From Streptomyces mutomycini (GTDB lineage Bacteria; Actinomycetota; Actinomycetes; Streptomycetales; Streptomycetaceae), in contig NZ_MAPV01000101.1 of assembly GCF_001700505.1 (NCBI RefSeq), forward strand, positions 1-32,655: a stretch of 32,655 nucleotides of DNA, given 5' to 3'. A program made the translations under genes and the position numbers. Under the pieces are notes generated by a model. The model worked only from the letters and a program-made list of their open reading frames with translations. It had not been told where the DNA came from and made no database searches. Shown here in pieces: positions 1 through 7,283 of this stretch (position 1 is its first letter; each line of letters starts with the position of its first letter).

Positions 1-2
1 CA

Positions 3-1070
3 GTCGCCGAACTCCTCGGCGCACTGCGCGACTTCCCCCTCCCCACACTCCCCAAGGACGCCCCGGAGGACGACTGGCTGCTCCCCGGGGGCCCGGAGGG
101 CGCGGGTGAGCCCGGTGCCGTCCGCAGGGGCGTCGGCTACGCCCTCGGCATGGTCCACATGCTCGGCGCCGAGGGGGCGGACGAGGTCTCCACGGCCACG
201 GTCCGCGTCCACGACGGCGTCGCCACCGTCATCTGTGCCGCCGTCGAGACCGGCCAGGGCTTCACCACGCTCGCCCGCCAGATCGTCCAGGAGACCCTGG
301 GCGTCGAAGAGGTCCACGTGGCCGCGGTGGACACCGACCAGCCTCCCGCGGGCCCGGCGACGCACGGCCGCCACACGTGGGTCTCGGGCGGTGCGATCGA
401 ACGCGCCGCCAAGATGGTCCGCACCCAGCTGCTCCAGCCGCTGGCCCACAAGTTCGGGATGTCCACGGAGCTGCTCCAGATCGCCGACGGCAAGATCACC
501 TCGTACGACGGGGTGCTGTCCACGACGGTCAGCGAGGCGATGGACGGCAAGGAACTCTGGGCGACCGCCCAGTGCCGCCCCCACCCCACCGAGCCCCTGG
601 ACGAGTCCGGCCAGGGCGACGCGTTCGTCGGCCTGGCCTTCTGCGCGGTCCGCGCGGTGGTCGACGTCGACATCGAACTCGGCTCGGTCCGGGTGGTCGA
701 GATGGCCGTGGCCCAGGACGTCGGCCGGATCCTCAACCCGTCCCAGCTGGCGACCCGCATCGAGGCGGGCGTCACCCTGGGCATCGGCGCGGCCCTCACG
801 GAGAACCTCCGCACCGCCCGCGGCGTGATCCGCCACCCGGACCTCACCGGGTACGCCCTTCCGACGACCCTGGACGCGCCGGACATCCACATCGTGAAAC
901 TGGTCGAGGAACGCGACGTGGTGGCCCCCTTCGGCGCCAAACCGGCCTCGGCGGCCCCGGTGGTGACCTCCCCCGCGGCGGTGGCATCGGCGGTCCGCGC
1001 GGCGACGGGCCGCCCGGTCAACCGCCTCCCGATCCGTCCCCAGGCAGCGGTGGCCACGCCCAGGCCGTGA
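3..1070 (+). CDS. Xanthine dehydrogenase-type molybdopterin-binding subunit, 3' part
   Basis: The frame is open from base 3 to a TGA at 1068-1070, so this is the last ~355 residues of a protein that starts before the window. Segments such as VETGQGFTTLARQIVQETLG, the Gly-rich WVSGGAIERAAK, EMAVAQDVGRILNP and GAKPASAAP match the C-terminal molybdopterin domain of the xanthine dehydrogenase/CO dehydrogenase large-subunit family, which hydroxylates purines or other heterocycles at a Mo centre in the cytoplasm. In the family the C-terminal region usually reads GAKGxGE(P/A)P, where the Glu is the catalytic base; here the aligned stretch is GAKPASAAP, so Ala stands where Glu is expected. The substrate cannot be decided from this fragment. 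Purine catabolism is the likeliest role. Nothing downstream appears to belong to the same operon. Confidence 0.88.
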   Translation, partial: VAELLGALRDFPLPTLPKDAPEDDWLLPGGPEGAGEPGAVRRGVGYALGMVHMLGAEGADEVSTATVRVHDGVATVICAAVETGQGFTTLARQIVQETLGVEEVHVAAVDTDQPPAGPATHGRHTWVSGGAIERAAKMVRTQLLQPLAHKFGMSTELLQIADGKITSYDGVLSTTVSEAMDGKELWATAQCRPHPTEPLDESGQGDAFVGLAFCAVRAVVDVDIELGSVRVVEMAVAQDVGRILNPSQLATRIEAGVTLGIGAALTENLRTARGVIRHPDLTGYALPTTLDAPDIHIVKLVEERDVVAPFGAKPASAAPVVTSPAAVASAVRAATGRPVNRLPIRPQAAVATPRP

Positions 1071-1173
1071 CGCGTGATGCGCGCTGCACCCGCAGTACTC
1101 GTGTGCGGAGTGTCACCGACGATGACTACAGTGATGCGGGAAGTTGTGGCCAGCCGTCTACGGGGAGGGTGCT

Positions 1174-1710
1174 GTGCTGCCGAGTGATGGGGCCGGAGTG
1201 GCCATGACGGCCGTGCCGTTCATGGGAGTGACCACGGCGGCGGCGGCCGTCGAACTGGCCACCGAACTGACGTCGTTCACCAAGTTCCGCAATCGGATCG
1301 AAGAGATACTGATCGCCCTCAAGGAGTCCCCGGCCGACGCGAAGCAGCTCGGCCAGGACCCCATGAAACGTACGCAGTTCGGCGGCGGCGACAACCACTG
1401 GGCGGAAGCGGCGAGCCTGTTCATGTCGTACCAGACGGTGATCACCGAGCTGGAGACGCTGTCGAAGACCCTCTCGGACTCCATAGAGGGCATGAGCATC
1501 GCGGTCCTGGCCTCGCACAACGGCTACGAGAACCTGGACATCGACATCCGGCGCCGCATGCTCGAGATCTCGGACGGGGCGAAGGAGCAGTACGGGGGCG
1601 AGTACGACCCGACGCGGCAGGCCCCGGGGAAGCAGAGCGGGGGCCAGCCGTCTGCCGCAAAGCCGGCGGAGCCGAGCACGGGCGACACCGCGGGCATCCG
1701 CGGGCTCTGA
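1174..1710 (+). CDS. Helical T7SS-associated protein with YxxxD motif
   Basis: A 178-residue hypothetical protein. I chose the GTG at 1174 because GGGGAGG lies five bases upstream; the ATG at 1204, preceded by GGAG, is the alternative. The body (TELTSFTKFRNRIEEILIALKES, then AEAASLFMSYQTVITELETL) looks like two long amphipathic helices, as in WXG100-type proteins. NGYENLDIDIRRRM follows the second helix and contains Y-x-x-x-D, the general T7SS secretion signal. The C-terminal ~45 residues are Pro/Gly/Ser-rich and probably disordered. The stop is 41 bases before the WXG protein at 1752 on the same strand, so the two may form a secreted pair as EsxA/B or PE/PPE proteins do. I do not recognise a named family; the T7SS assignment comes from the motif and the context. 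Confidence 0.72.
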   Translation: MLPSDGAGVAMTAVPFMGVTTAAAAVELATELTSFTKFRNRIEEILIALKESPADAKQLGQDPMKRTQFGGGDNHWAEAASLFMSYQTVITELETLSKTLSDSIEGMSIAVLASHNGYENLDIDIRRRMLEISDGAKEQYGGEYDPTRQAPGKQSGGQPSAAKPAEPSTGDTAGIRGL

Positions 1711-1751
1711 ACACGACGATTGCTGGTGCGAGGGACAGACGGGGGCTAGGG

Positions 1752-3191
1752 ATGGACCACAAGGAAGCAGGACAGGGCACACCCTTCGACAGCATGACGC
1801 ACGAGACCATGCTGGCCTGGCTGGACATGGCCAACAGCGGGGCGATCCAGGGTGCGTCGGACCGGTTGATCAGCGCGGCGAAGGAGATCCGCGAGATCGC
1901 GGAGGAGCTGAAGGTCCGTCCGCAGAAGGTCGAGTGGAAAGGCGAGGGCGCCACAGCCTTCCGCACCTGGAGCGAAGACCTGGCCAACGCGACGCTGCGC
2001 CTCGGCGACTACAGCGAAGGCGCGTCGAAGTGGCTGGCGCAGGCATCCGATTCGCTCGCCTCGGCCCAGGTCTCCATCCCGCGTACGGACGCGAGCGCAC
2101 AGGCGAACCTGGACGCGGCGAAGGCCGCACGGAACGACCCTGACGCGTCGGCGGTGGAGAAGAAGGCCCTGGAGACCCTGGTCGCCGCGAAGGAAGCGAA
2201 CCGCCAGGAGGCGGCGGCGCAGATGCGGAAGCTGGCGCAGTCGTACGCACTGTCGGCCTCGCAGCTGGACGCCCTGGAGAAGCCGGCGTTCCCGCCTCCG
2301 CCGGGGGCGATTGTTCCTGACCGTGACGATGGGGCGCTGAACGCAAGCAATAGTCGCGACTTCACCTCCGGGACCGCGAATGACGGTGCGACCGGCCATG
2401 TTCCGGTGAGCGAGGCTAGAGGCGTGGACAGTCCGGGCAGCACCGCGACCACCTCACGAGTGGTGGCAGATCAGCCCACCGTGGCCGGGTCGCCCGTTTC
2501 GCGGCAGGTGGGCATGGAGATCGCTGGAGCAGCCACGCTGCCCGACACGCCAACTGCTACGCCGCCCGCCACTGCCGGGGGAGGCAAGCCCGACGGCGCT
2601 CCTGCCCTTACAGGTCCCCTTGCAGCTGGAGGAACAGCCCTCCCGCCCAGCACCAGGGGCGGAAGGACGGCAGGCAATATGCGCCTGCCGATGCCCTCGC
2701 CAGGCGGAGCGAATCGGGGGAGCAGTATCGTCGGCAGACCTTCCCAGGAGGGAGGCATCGTCGGAGGCCGACCTGTCGCACAAACCACCAGCAGCCCGGT
2801 GGGCGGATTGGCCCGCGGGAATGTCATCGGTAGTGAAGGAACACCTGCCGGCCGACCGCCCATGGGGCAAGGCGGTGGCTCGGCTGGCCAGAGTGGCATT
2901 GTCGGTGGCCGCCGCTCGGCAGGCGAGACCGGAGGCGTAGTAGGCGGCCGTCCTCAGCAGGCTGGACGCTCGCTCGATCGGCCTTTTACTCCCGGGGGCA
3001 CTGGTCTGGTTCGAGGAGCTGCAGGCGAGGGCACTCGTGGCGCCGGTGCTGTAGGACGAGGAGCGGGAAGTACTCCTCAGAGGCCAGGAGACCCGCGGTG
3101 TGAGGACCGCGAGCGTCCGGACTACCTCGTAGAGGACGAGGAGACTTGGCAACAAGGCGGTCGGCGAGCTGTGCCGCCTGTTATTGACTGA
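1752..3191 (+). CDS. WXG-domain protein with Gly/Pro-rich repeat tail (PPE-like T7SS substrate)
   Basis: A 479-residue protein. Residues ~15-125 are helical and contain a WXG motif (VEWKGEGATAFRTWSEDLA), as in WXG100/PPE proteins exported by T7SS. Residues ~180-440 are Gly/Pro/Thr-rich and contain repeats of the form (I/V)VGGR (SIVGRP, GIVGGRP, GIVGGRR, GVVGGRP). The C-terminus DYLVEDEETW...RRAVPPVID resembles a tail I recall from Streptomyces T7SS-associated proteins and includes YLVED, a second-type YxxxD match. Codon usage is typical of Streptomyces up to about 2330 and clearly less GC-rich after that. The stop lies 23 bases before the first mycosin start, so the genes are probably co-transcribed and the protein may be a substrate or partner of the protease. 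The exact function is unknown. Confidence 0.8.
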   Translation: MDHKEAGQGTPFDSMTHETMLAWLDMANSGAIQGASDRLISAAKEIREIAEELKVRPQKVEWKGEGATAFRTWSEDLANATLRLGDYSEGASKWLAQASDSLASAQVSIPRTDASAQANLDAAKAARNDPDASAVEKKALETLVAAKEANRQEAAAQMRKLAQSYALSASQLDALEKPAFPPPPGAIVPDRDDGALNASNSRDFTSGTANDGATGHVPVSEARGVDSPGSTATTSRVVADQPTVAGSPVSRQVGMEIAGAATLPDTPTATPPATAGGGKPDGAPALTGPLAAGGTALPPSTRGGRTAGNMRLPMPSPGGANRGSSIVGRPSQEGGIVGGRPVAQTTSSPVGGLARGNVIGSEGTPAGRPPMGQGGGSAGQSGIVGGRRSAGETGGVVGGRPQQAGRSLDRPFTPGGTGLVRGAAGEGTRGAGAVGRGAGSTPQRPGDPRCEDRERPDYLVEDEETWQQGGRRAVPPVID

Positions 3192-3214
3192 GCCCTAGAC
3201 AACAGAGGAATCGG

Positions 3215-4594
3215 ATGCGTACCAGCAGGAGCACGGGTACCCCCCGTCGAATCGCTTTGCCCGTCGTGCTGGGCCTATTGCTTGCCGTGGGTCTCTCCGC
3301 ACCTGCTCAAGCCGACTCTGCTCGCTCCCAGCAGTGGCATCTCGATGCCATGAAGGCCGAGGAGATGTGGCGGGACAGTACCGGTGAGGGAGTCACTGTC
3401 GCGGTTGTCGACTCGGGCGTGGACGCGACCAATCCTGATCTCGTCGGTCGGGTCCTCAATGGGTTGAACCTCGAAGAGACCCTTCCGGGTGATGAACTTG
3501 ACGACTACAGCGGCCACGGCACAGGAATGGCTGGCTTGATCTCCGGCACGGGCAAGGCTCTTGGGGGGAACGGCGCTTTCGGATTGGCTCCGGGCGCCAA
3601 GATTCTCCCTATTCGTATGCCGAAGGGGGGAGGGGGTGCGACCCAGGCTGCTGCGGAAAAGCGCTTCAATGAGAGCCTTTCGGAGGCAATTCGCTATGCC
3701 GTGGACCGTGACGCCAAGATCATCAACGTCTCGTTGGGATCTAGTGCTGGCTCGGGCGAGTTGAATGACGCAGTCGCCTATGCGCTGGCCGAGGGATCGC
3801 TCGTCTTTGCTGCGGCCGGAAACTCTGGCGACGACACAAACTTTGTTGAGTACCCTGCAGGAACGCCTGGTGTCGTGGGCGTTGGGGCCATTGGGAAAGA
3901 TCTTCAAAAGACAGATGAATCGCAGTTCGGTCCTCAGGTGGACTTGTCAGCGCCGGGCGAAGAGATGATTCATGCCTGTGGCGGAGATACCGGGTTCTGC
4001 GAGTCGCACGGAACCAGTGACGCCTCCGCCCTCGCTTCCGCGTCCGCCGCCCTGATCTGGTCCAAGTACCCGGACTGGACCAACAACCAGGTCTTGCGGG
4101 TCCTGCTCAACACCGCCAGCGGTCCGACCAGCGATGCCGAGCGCAATGACTACGTGGGCTACGGCGGGGTCCGCCCCCGCATCGCGCTGACAACCCCCGG
4201 TAACCCGGGCCCCGCTGACGAGTACCCACTCCCGGATCTCGCGGCGGCCGAGTCCCCGAAGACCTCCGCCGAGCCGTCCAAGGCCACGGGCGGCTCCGAG
4301 AAGAGTGACGAGCCGGCCGACGCAGCGCCGACCACCGACGACAGCGGCAACACCGCGCTCTGGGTCGGTCTGGGCATCGGCGCGGGCGTCGTCATCGGCG
4401 CTGCAGCGGCCGTGATGGTCATCCGCGCCCGCCGTCGAAGCGCCGCCCGAGCTGTTCCGCACCCGTACCAGCCGCCGCACGGCTACCAGCAGCAGCAGCC
4501 TCCGCCTCCTTACCCGACGTACGCTCCCCCTCCCGGTGCTTCTGGGTCTGGCGCGCCATACGGCGGCCCTCCAGACCAAGGCCCCACCGCCTGA
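3215..4594 (+). CDS. mycP: Type VII secretion-associated subtilisin-like protease (mycosin), copy 1
   Basis: A 459-residue S8-family serine protease. It has an N-terminal signal peptide (hydrophobic core ~14-30, APAQADS cleavage region), then the catalytic triad: Asp66 in VAVVDSGVD, His101 in YSGHGTGMAG and Ser268 in HGTSDASALAS, with oxyanion Asn203 in AAAGNSG. Cys255 and Cys262 could form a local disulfide. A Pro/Ser/Thr-rich linker (~327-378) leads to one membrane helix (~380-403), an Arg-rich stop-transfer and a Pro/Tyr/Gln-rich cytoplasmic tail. This is the mycosin architecture: a membrane-anchored extracellular protease that stabilises or processes T7SS components. GAGGA precedes the ATG. 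The gene is 57% of a tandem pair with the copy at 4736, counting both genes' similarity by eye as high, and the two differ mostly in the N-terminal half. No ecc core genes are in the window. Confidence 0.93.
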   Translation: MRTSRSTGTPRRIALPVVLGLLLAVGLSAPAQADSARSQQWHLDAMKAEEMWRDSTGEGVTVAVVDSGVDATNPDLVGRVLNGLNLEETLPGDELDDYSGHGTGMAGLISGTGKALGGNGAFGLAPGAKILPIRMPKGGGGATQAAAEKRFNESLSEAIRYAVDRDAKIINVSLGSSAGSGELNDAVAYALAEGSLVFAAAGNSGDDTNFVEYPAGTPGVVGVGAIGKDLQKTDESQFGPQVDLSAPGEEMIHACGGDTGFCESHGTSDASALASASAALIWSKYPDWTNNQVLRVLLNTASGPTSDAERNDYVGYGGVRPRIALTTPGNPGPADEYPLPDLAAAESPKTSAEPSKATGGSEKSDEPADAAPTTDDSGNTALWVGLGIGAGVVIGAAAAVMVIRARRRSAARAVPHPYQPPHGYQQQQPPPPYPTYAPPPGASGSGAPYGGPPDQGPTA

Positions 4595-4651
4595 ATCCGC
4601 GGGGGCGGCCGTCCGTCAGGCTCCGCACATGGGAAGCCTCATGCCGCACCA

Positions 4652-4735
4652 CGCGATGAGGAGACTTGGCGCCAAGGCTGTCAACGCATCGTTCCACTCA
4701 TTTCATTTAGCCTGCAGCACCTGTAAAGGATTCAG
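4652..4735 (+). pseudogene. Relic of the WXG-protein gene 3' end at the duplication junction
   Basis: Read in the frame of 4655, this stretch gives DEETWRQGCQRIVPLIS, which aligns without gaps to DEETWQQGGRRAVPPVID, the C-terminus of the protein encoded at 1752-3191. The distance from GAGGAGACTT to the next mycosin ATG is 78 bases here and 77 in the intact copy. It has no start codon and no upstream gene body, so it is a non-functional leftover of the tandem duplication. The ribosome binding site for the second mycosin (AAAGGA) lies inside it. Confidence 0.8.
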
Positions 4736-6097
4736 ATGCCTAACAGCGGTACTGGAGTCGCCTGTCGCCGGGCTGTAGTCCAGGCGTTGCTCGGGGTGCT
4801 GCTGGCGGGCATCGTTCCTGCGACTGCACATGCGGATTCTGTGCGTTCAAGTCAGTGGCACCTGACAGCCATGAAGGCTGAAGAAATGTGGCGGACGAGC
4901 ACCGGGGAGGGGGTAACCGTCGCCGTGATCGACACAGGGGTTGAGGTGAACGAAGACCTTGACGGTCAGATTCTCGACGGGAAAGACCTGGCCACTGGTT
5001 TGTCTGGAGATGAACACACGGACTTCGACGGGCATGGCACCTCGATGGCTGGTCTCATCGCGGGCACGGGAAAAAGTAGAGGAGGGGGCGGCGCTTTCGG
5101 GCTTGCCCCCGGGGTAAAGATTCTTCCCATTCGCCTGTCTGACTCCATGAAGGCAGCGAACCAGGCGGCAGCGGACAGGAAATTCAACGCGGAGATCCCT
5201 ACTGCCATCCGGTACGCCGTCGATGAAGGGGCCAAGGTAGTCAATATTTCCTTGGGTCATACGACCGAATCGTCGGGGTTGACGGATGCTGTCGAGTATG
5301 CGCTGGAGAAGGACGCGCTGATCTTTGCGTCGGTGGGAAACAGTGGTAACAAGGCCAATTTGGTCGAGTATCCGGCAGGTACGCCTGGAGTCGTAGGTGT
5401 GGGTGCTATCGGCCAGAATCTCCAGAAGACCGAGGAGTCACAGTACGGTTCGCAGGTGGATCTCTCGGCTCCTGGCGAGAACCTGGTCTATGCGTGCGCG
5501 GGCGAGACCGGCCTGTGTCGAGGGCATGGGTCCAGTGGCGCTTCAGCCCTCGCTTCCGCGTCCGCCGCCCTCATCTGGTCCAAGTACCCGGACTGGACCA
5601 ACAACCAAGTCCTTCGGGTCCTGCTCAACACGGCCGGTGGGCCGACCACCGGTGAGGAGCGTGCGGATGACATCGGATACGGCATCGTCCGCCCCCGGAT
5701 TGCTCTGAAGACTCCGGGCGACCCCGGCCCCGCCGATGAGTACCCGCTCCCCGACCTCGCGGCGGCCGAGTCCCCGAAGCCCTCGGCCGAACCGTCCAAG
5801 GTCACGGGTGGTTCCGAGGAGAGCGACAAGCCGGCCGCAGCAGCGCCGGCCTCCGACGAGAGCGGCAATACGACGCTCTGGATCGGTCTGGGCATCGGTG
5901 CGGCCGCCCTCATCGGCGCTGCGGTGGCAGTCATGGCCATCCGTTCCCGCCGCCGGAGCGCCGCGCGCACTGCCCCGCACCCGCATCCGTACCAGCAGCA
6001 ACCGCAGCCCCCGTACCTGTCGTACGGGCCCCCGTCCGGCGCTCCTGGATCCGGTGCACCGTACGGCGGCCCTCCAGGCCAAGGCCCCAACGTCTGA
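4736..6097 (+). CDS. mycP: Type VII secretion-associated subtilisin-like protease (mycosin), copy 2
   Basis: A 453-residue paralogue of the preceding gene. The signal peptide (~10-33, TAHADS region) is followed by Asp66 (VAVIDTGVE), His100 (FDGHGTSMAG), oxyanion Asn202 (SVGNSG) and Ser267 in HGSSGASALAS, where the usual GTS is GSS; the nucleophile itself is kept. Cys254 and Cys261 are conserved with copy 1. The Pro/Ser-rich linker, membrane helix (~380-402), Arg cluster and Pro/Tyr/Gln tail are all present. The start is an ATG with AAAGGA seven bases before it. Divergence from copy 1 is concentrated before residue ~265; after that the nucleotide sequence is nearly the same. Intact triads in both suggest that both are active, perhaps with different substrate preferences because the substrate-facing N-terminal half has diverged. 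Confidence 0.92.
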   Translation: MPNSGTGVACRRAVVQALLGVLLAGIVPATAHADSVRSSQWHLTAMKAEEMWRTSTGEGVTVAVIDTGVEVNEDLDGQILDGKDLATGLSGDEHTDFDGHGTSMAGLIAGTGKSRGGGGAFGLAPGVKILPIRLSDSMKAANQAAADRKFNAEIPTAIRYAVDEGAKVVNISLGHTTESSGLTDAVEYALEKDALIFASVGNSGNKANLVEYPAGTPGVVGVGAIGQNLQKTEESQYGSQVDLSAPGENLVYACAGETGLCRGHGSSGASALASASAALIWSKYPDWTNNQVLRVLLNTAGGPTTGEERADDIGYGIVRPRIALKTPGDPGPADEYPLPDLAAAESPKPSAEPSKVTGGSEESDKPAAAAPASDESGNTTLWIGLGIGAAALIGAAVAVMAIRSRRRSAARTAPHPHPYQQQPQPPYLSYGPPSGAPGSGAPYGGPPGQGPNV

Positions 6098-6176
6098 ATC
6101 CGCATGGGGGTGGCCCGTCAGGCTCCCTACCCGGGAAGCCTCAGGCCTCGGCTGTCGGCGACGCGGAGGGCGTCGG

Positions 6177-6351
6177 TCAGGCGAACATCCCGGCGACCCC
6201 GAACGCGGCGACCCGCCCCACTGCAAGAGCCGCGTCCGACGGCTGCCGCGTCGCGTGTGGCCGGGCCTGCCAGTACAGCCGGTACGGGCCGACCAACGCC
6301 ACGACGAGAAACGCCGCGGGGTGTGACGAACAAGAAGATGACGACTGCCAC
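6177..6351 (-). pseudogene. Small membrane protein gene (DUF6199-like), frameshifted
   Basis: On the minus strand a GTG at 6351 with GGGGAG five bases upstream opens VAVVIFLFVTP. Skipping one C in the CCCC run near 6321 continues it as AAFLVVALVGPYRLYW and RQPSDAALAVGRVAAFGVAG, ending at a TGA (6179-6177). The joined product would be ~57 residues: a membrane helix, a basic/aromatic turn, a PSDxAL motif and a second hydrophobic stretch. This resembles short DUF6199-type membrane proteins (family name from memory). A single extra base separates the two halves, so it is a recent pseudogene, a sequencing error, or much less likely programmed frameshifting. GC-rich reading frames can mimic genes, hence the moderate confidence. 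Confidence 0.42.
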
Positions 6352-6440
6352 GCGCGCTCCCCATGATCCCGGTCCTCCGGGCCCGTCTCGGGCGAGGGGC
6401 CAGATCCTACGTCGGTGCCTTGGGGGCGCGGCAACGCGGC

Positions 6441-6470
6441 GGCGCCGGGCGGGTGTTCCGCGCCGGCGCC
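6441..6470 (-). terminator. Hairpin just downstream of tRNA-Cys
   Basis: GGCGCCGG (6441-6448) pairs perfectly with CCGGCGCC (6463-6470) across a 14-base loop. It lies five bases past the tRNA 3' CCA on the tRNA strand and is a plausible transcription terminator, without a U-tract as is common in Streptomyces. Confidence 0.5.
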
Positions 6471-6474
6471 GTGG

Positions 6475-6549
6475 TGGAGACCGTGACCGGATTCGAACCG
6501 GTGTAACTCGAGTTGCAGTCGAGCCCCTGAGCCTCTCGGGCACACGGTC
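6475..6549 (-). tRNA. tRNA-Cys (anticodon GCA)
   Basis: The minus strand folds as a full cloverleaf: acceptor GACCGTG/CACGGTC (7 bp), D arm CCC/GGG with GG in the loop, anticodon stem CTCGA/TCGAG with loop CTGCAAC (anticodon GCA at 6516-6514), T arm ACCGG/CCGGT with loop TTCGAAT. U8, U33 and a purine at 37 are present. The discriminator base is U73, a cysteine identity element, and the 3' CCA is encoded. It sits between the mycosin pair and effector cassette A, a typical position for an integration site next to accessory DNA. Confidence 0.93.
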
Positions 6550-6835
6550 GGGTGGTGTCGCTTTCCTCTGCTCATGACCGTACGGCTGCGACATGGACGC
6601 CATCAAGGGACGGGGGCCTGCCGCAACGCGACTGCCATACGGCGTTCATGAACAGTGGCGGGACCGAGTCGTGACCGTGTGGAGGCCGGGATGTCGGTAC
6701 TCGGCCGCGCTCGACCGGAGTTTCGGAGAGTGCGTTGTCCGTCGCCCTCGGTGGAGATGCAGGCGATACGGTGAGTAGGTCGGTGGCCGCGCGGGTGGGG
6801 CGGAGCGGTCTGCGCAGGAGTACTTGGGGGAATTC

Positions 6836-7264
6836 GTGTCGTTCGAGGAAGAATGGGCTGAACTGCGCGCGGCGGCGGTGCAGCGGAGCGCCATGCAGAT
6901 CAACAGCGTTCCGGCCGAAGGGGGAGGGCGGAGTGGGGCCGCCGACCTTGTGGTCAATCGGGGCGACCTCGGAGCTATCGGAAATGACGCCTATGGCCTG
7001 AGGGTGAGGTTGTCGAAGGAAGGTGACCTCGCTCGGCCTTCCACTTTCGATGCGGCGATCGCGCTCACCAACGGCAACTTCGCGAGTGGTGCAGCGGTGC
7101 TCAAGGTGCACGACTTCTGGCAGAGGCATCTGAAGACGCTACTCGACTCCTGTGCGCACATTTCGAATCATTTGGATTACACCAAGGCCCAGCATGCGAA
7201 GGACGAAGTGAGGATCGAGGGAGATCTGGCGCCGATCTCCAAACTCACGGAATACATGAAGTAG
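6836..7264 (+). CDS. Cassette A small partner protein (ESX-like)
   Basis: A 142-residue protein. I chose the GTG at 6836 because GGGGG lies five bases before it and because its start MSFEEEWAELRAAA aligns with MAWDEWEQLKSEAA of the cassette B homologue (18459-18908). Both proteins carry a conserved MQ(I/L)N.(V/L)P segment followed by Gly/Pro, a helical middle, and a near-identical motif CAHISNHLDYTK followed by H-A-x-DEV. Length and helical pattern fit a WXG100-like partner or chaperone for the large protein encoded 19 bases downstream. I do not recognise a named family. The 286 bases upstream of it to the tRNA hold no convincing gene and presumably the promoter. Confidence 0.78.
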   Translation: MSFEEEWAELRAAAVQRSAMQINSVPAEGGGRSGAADLVVNRGDLGAIGNDAYGLRVRLSKEGDLARPSTFDAAIALTNGNFASGAAVLKVHDFWQRHLKTLLDSCAHISNHLDYTKAQHAKDEVRIEGDLAPISKLTEYMK

Positions 7265-7283
7265 GGCTCGGGGGGAAACGCGC

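Larger units (their letters stand above)
3135..6155 (+). repeat. Tandem duplication of about 1.5 kb spanning the mycosin gene
   Basis: Two direct copies, roughly 3135-4654 and 4655-6155. Each unit begins in the 3' tail of the WXG-protein gene (GAGGAGACTTGGC at 3138 and at 4658), continues 77 or 78 bases to the mycosin ATG, contains the whole mycosin gene, and ends ~60 bases after its stop (TGAATCCGC...GTCAGGCTCC...GGGAAGCCTCA in both). The matching flanks place the junction near 4655. The copies have diverged strongly in the first ~800 bases and remain close in the last ~550. Confidence 0.85.
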
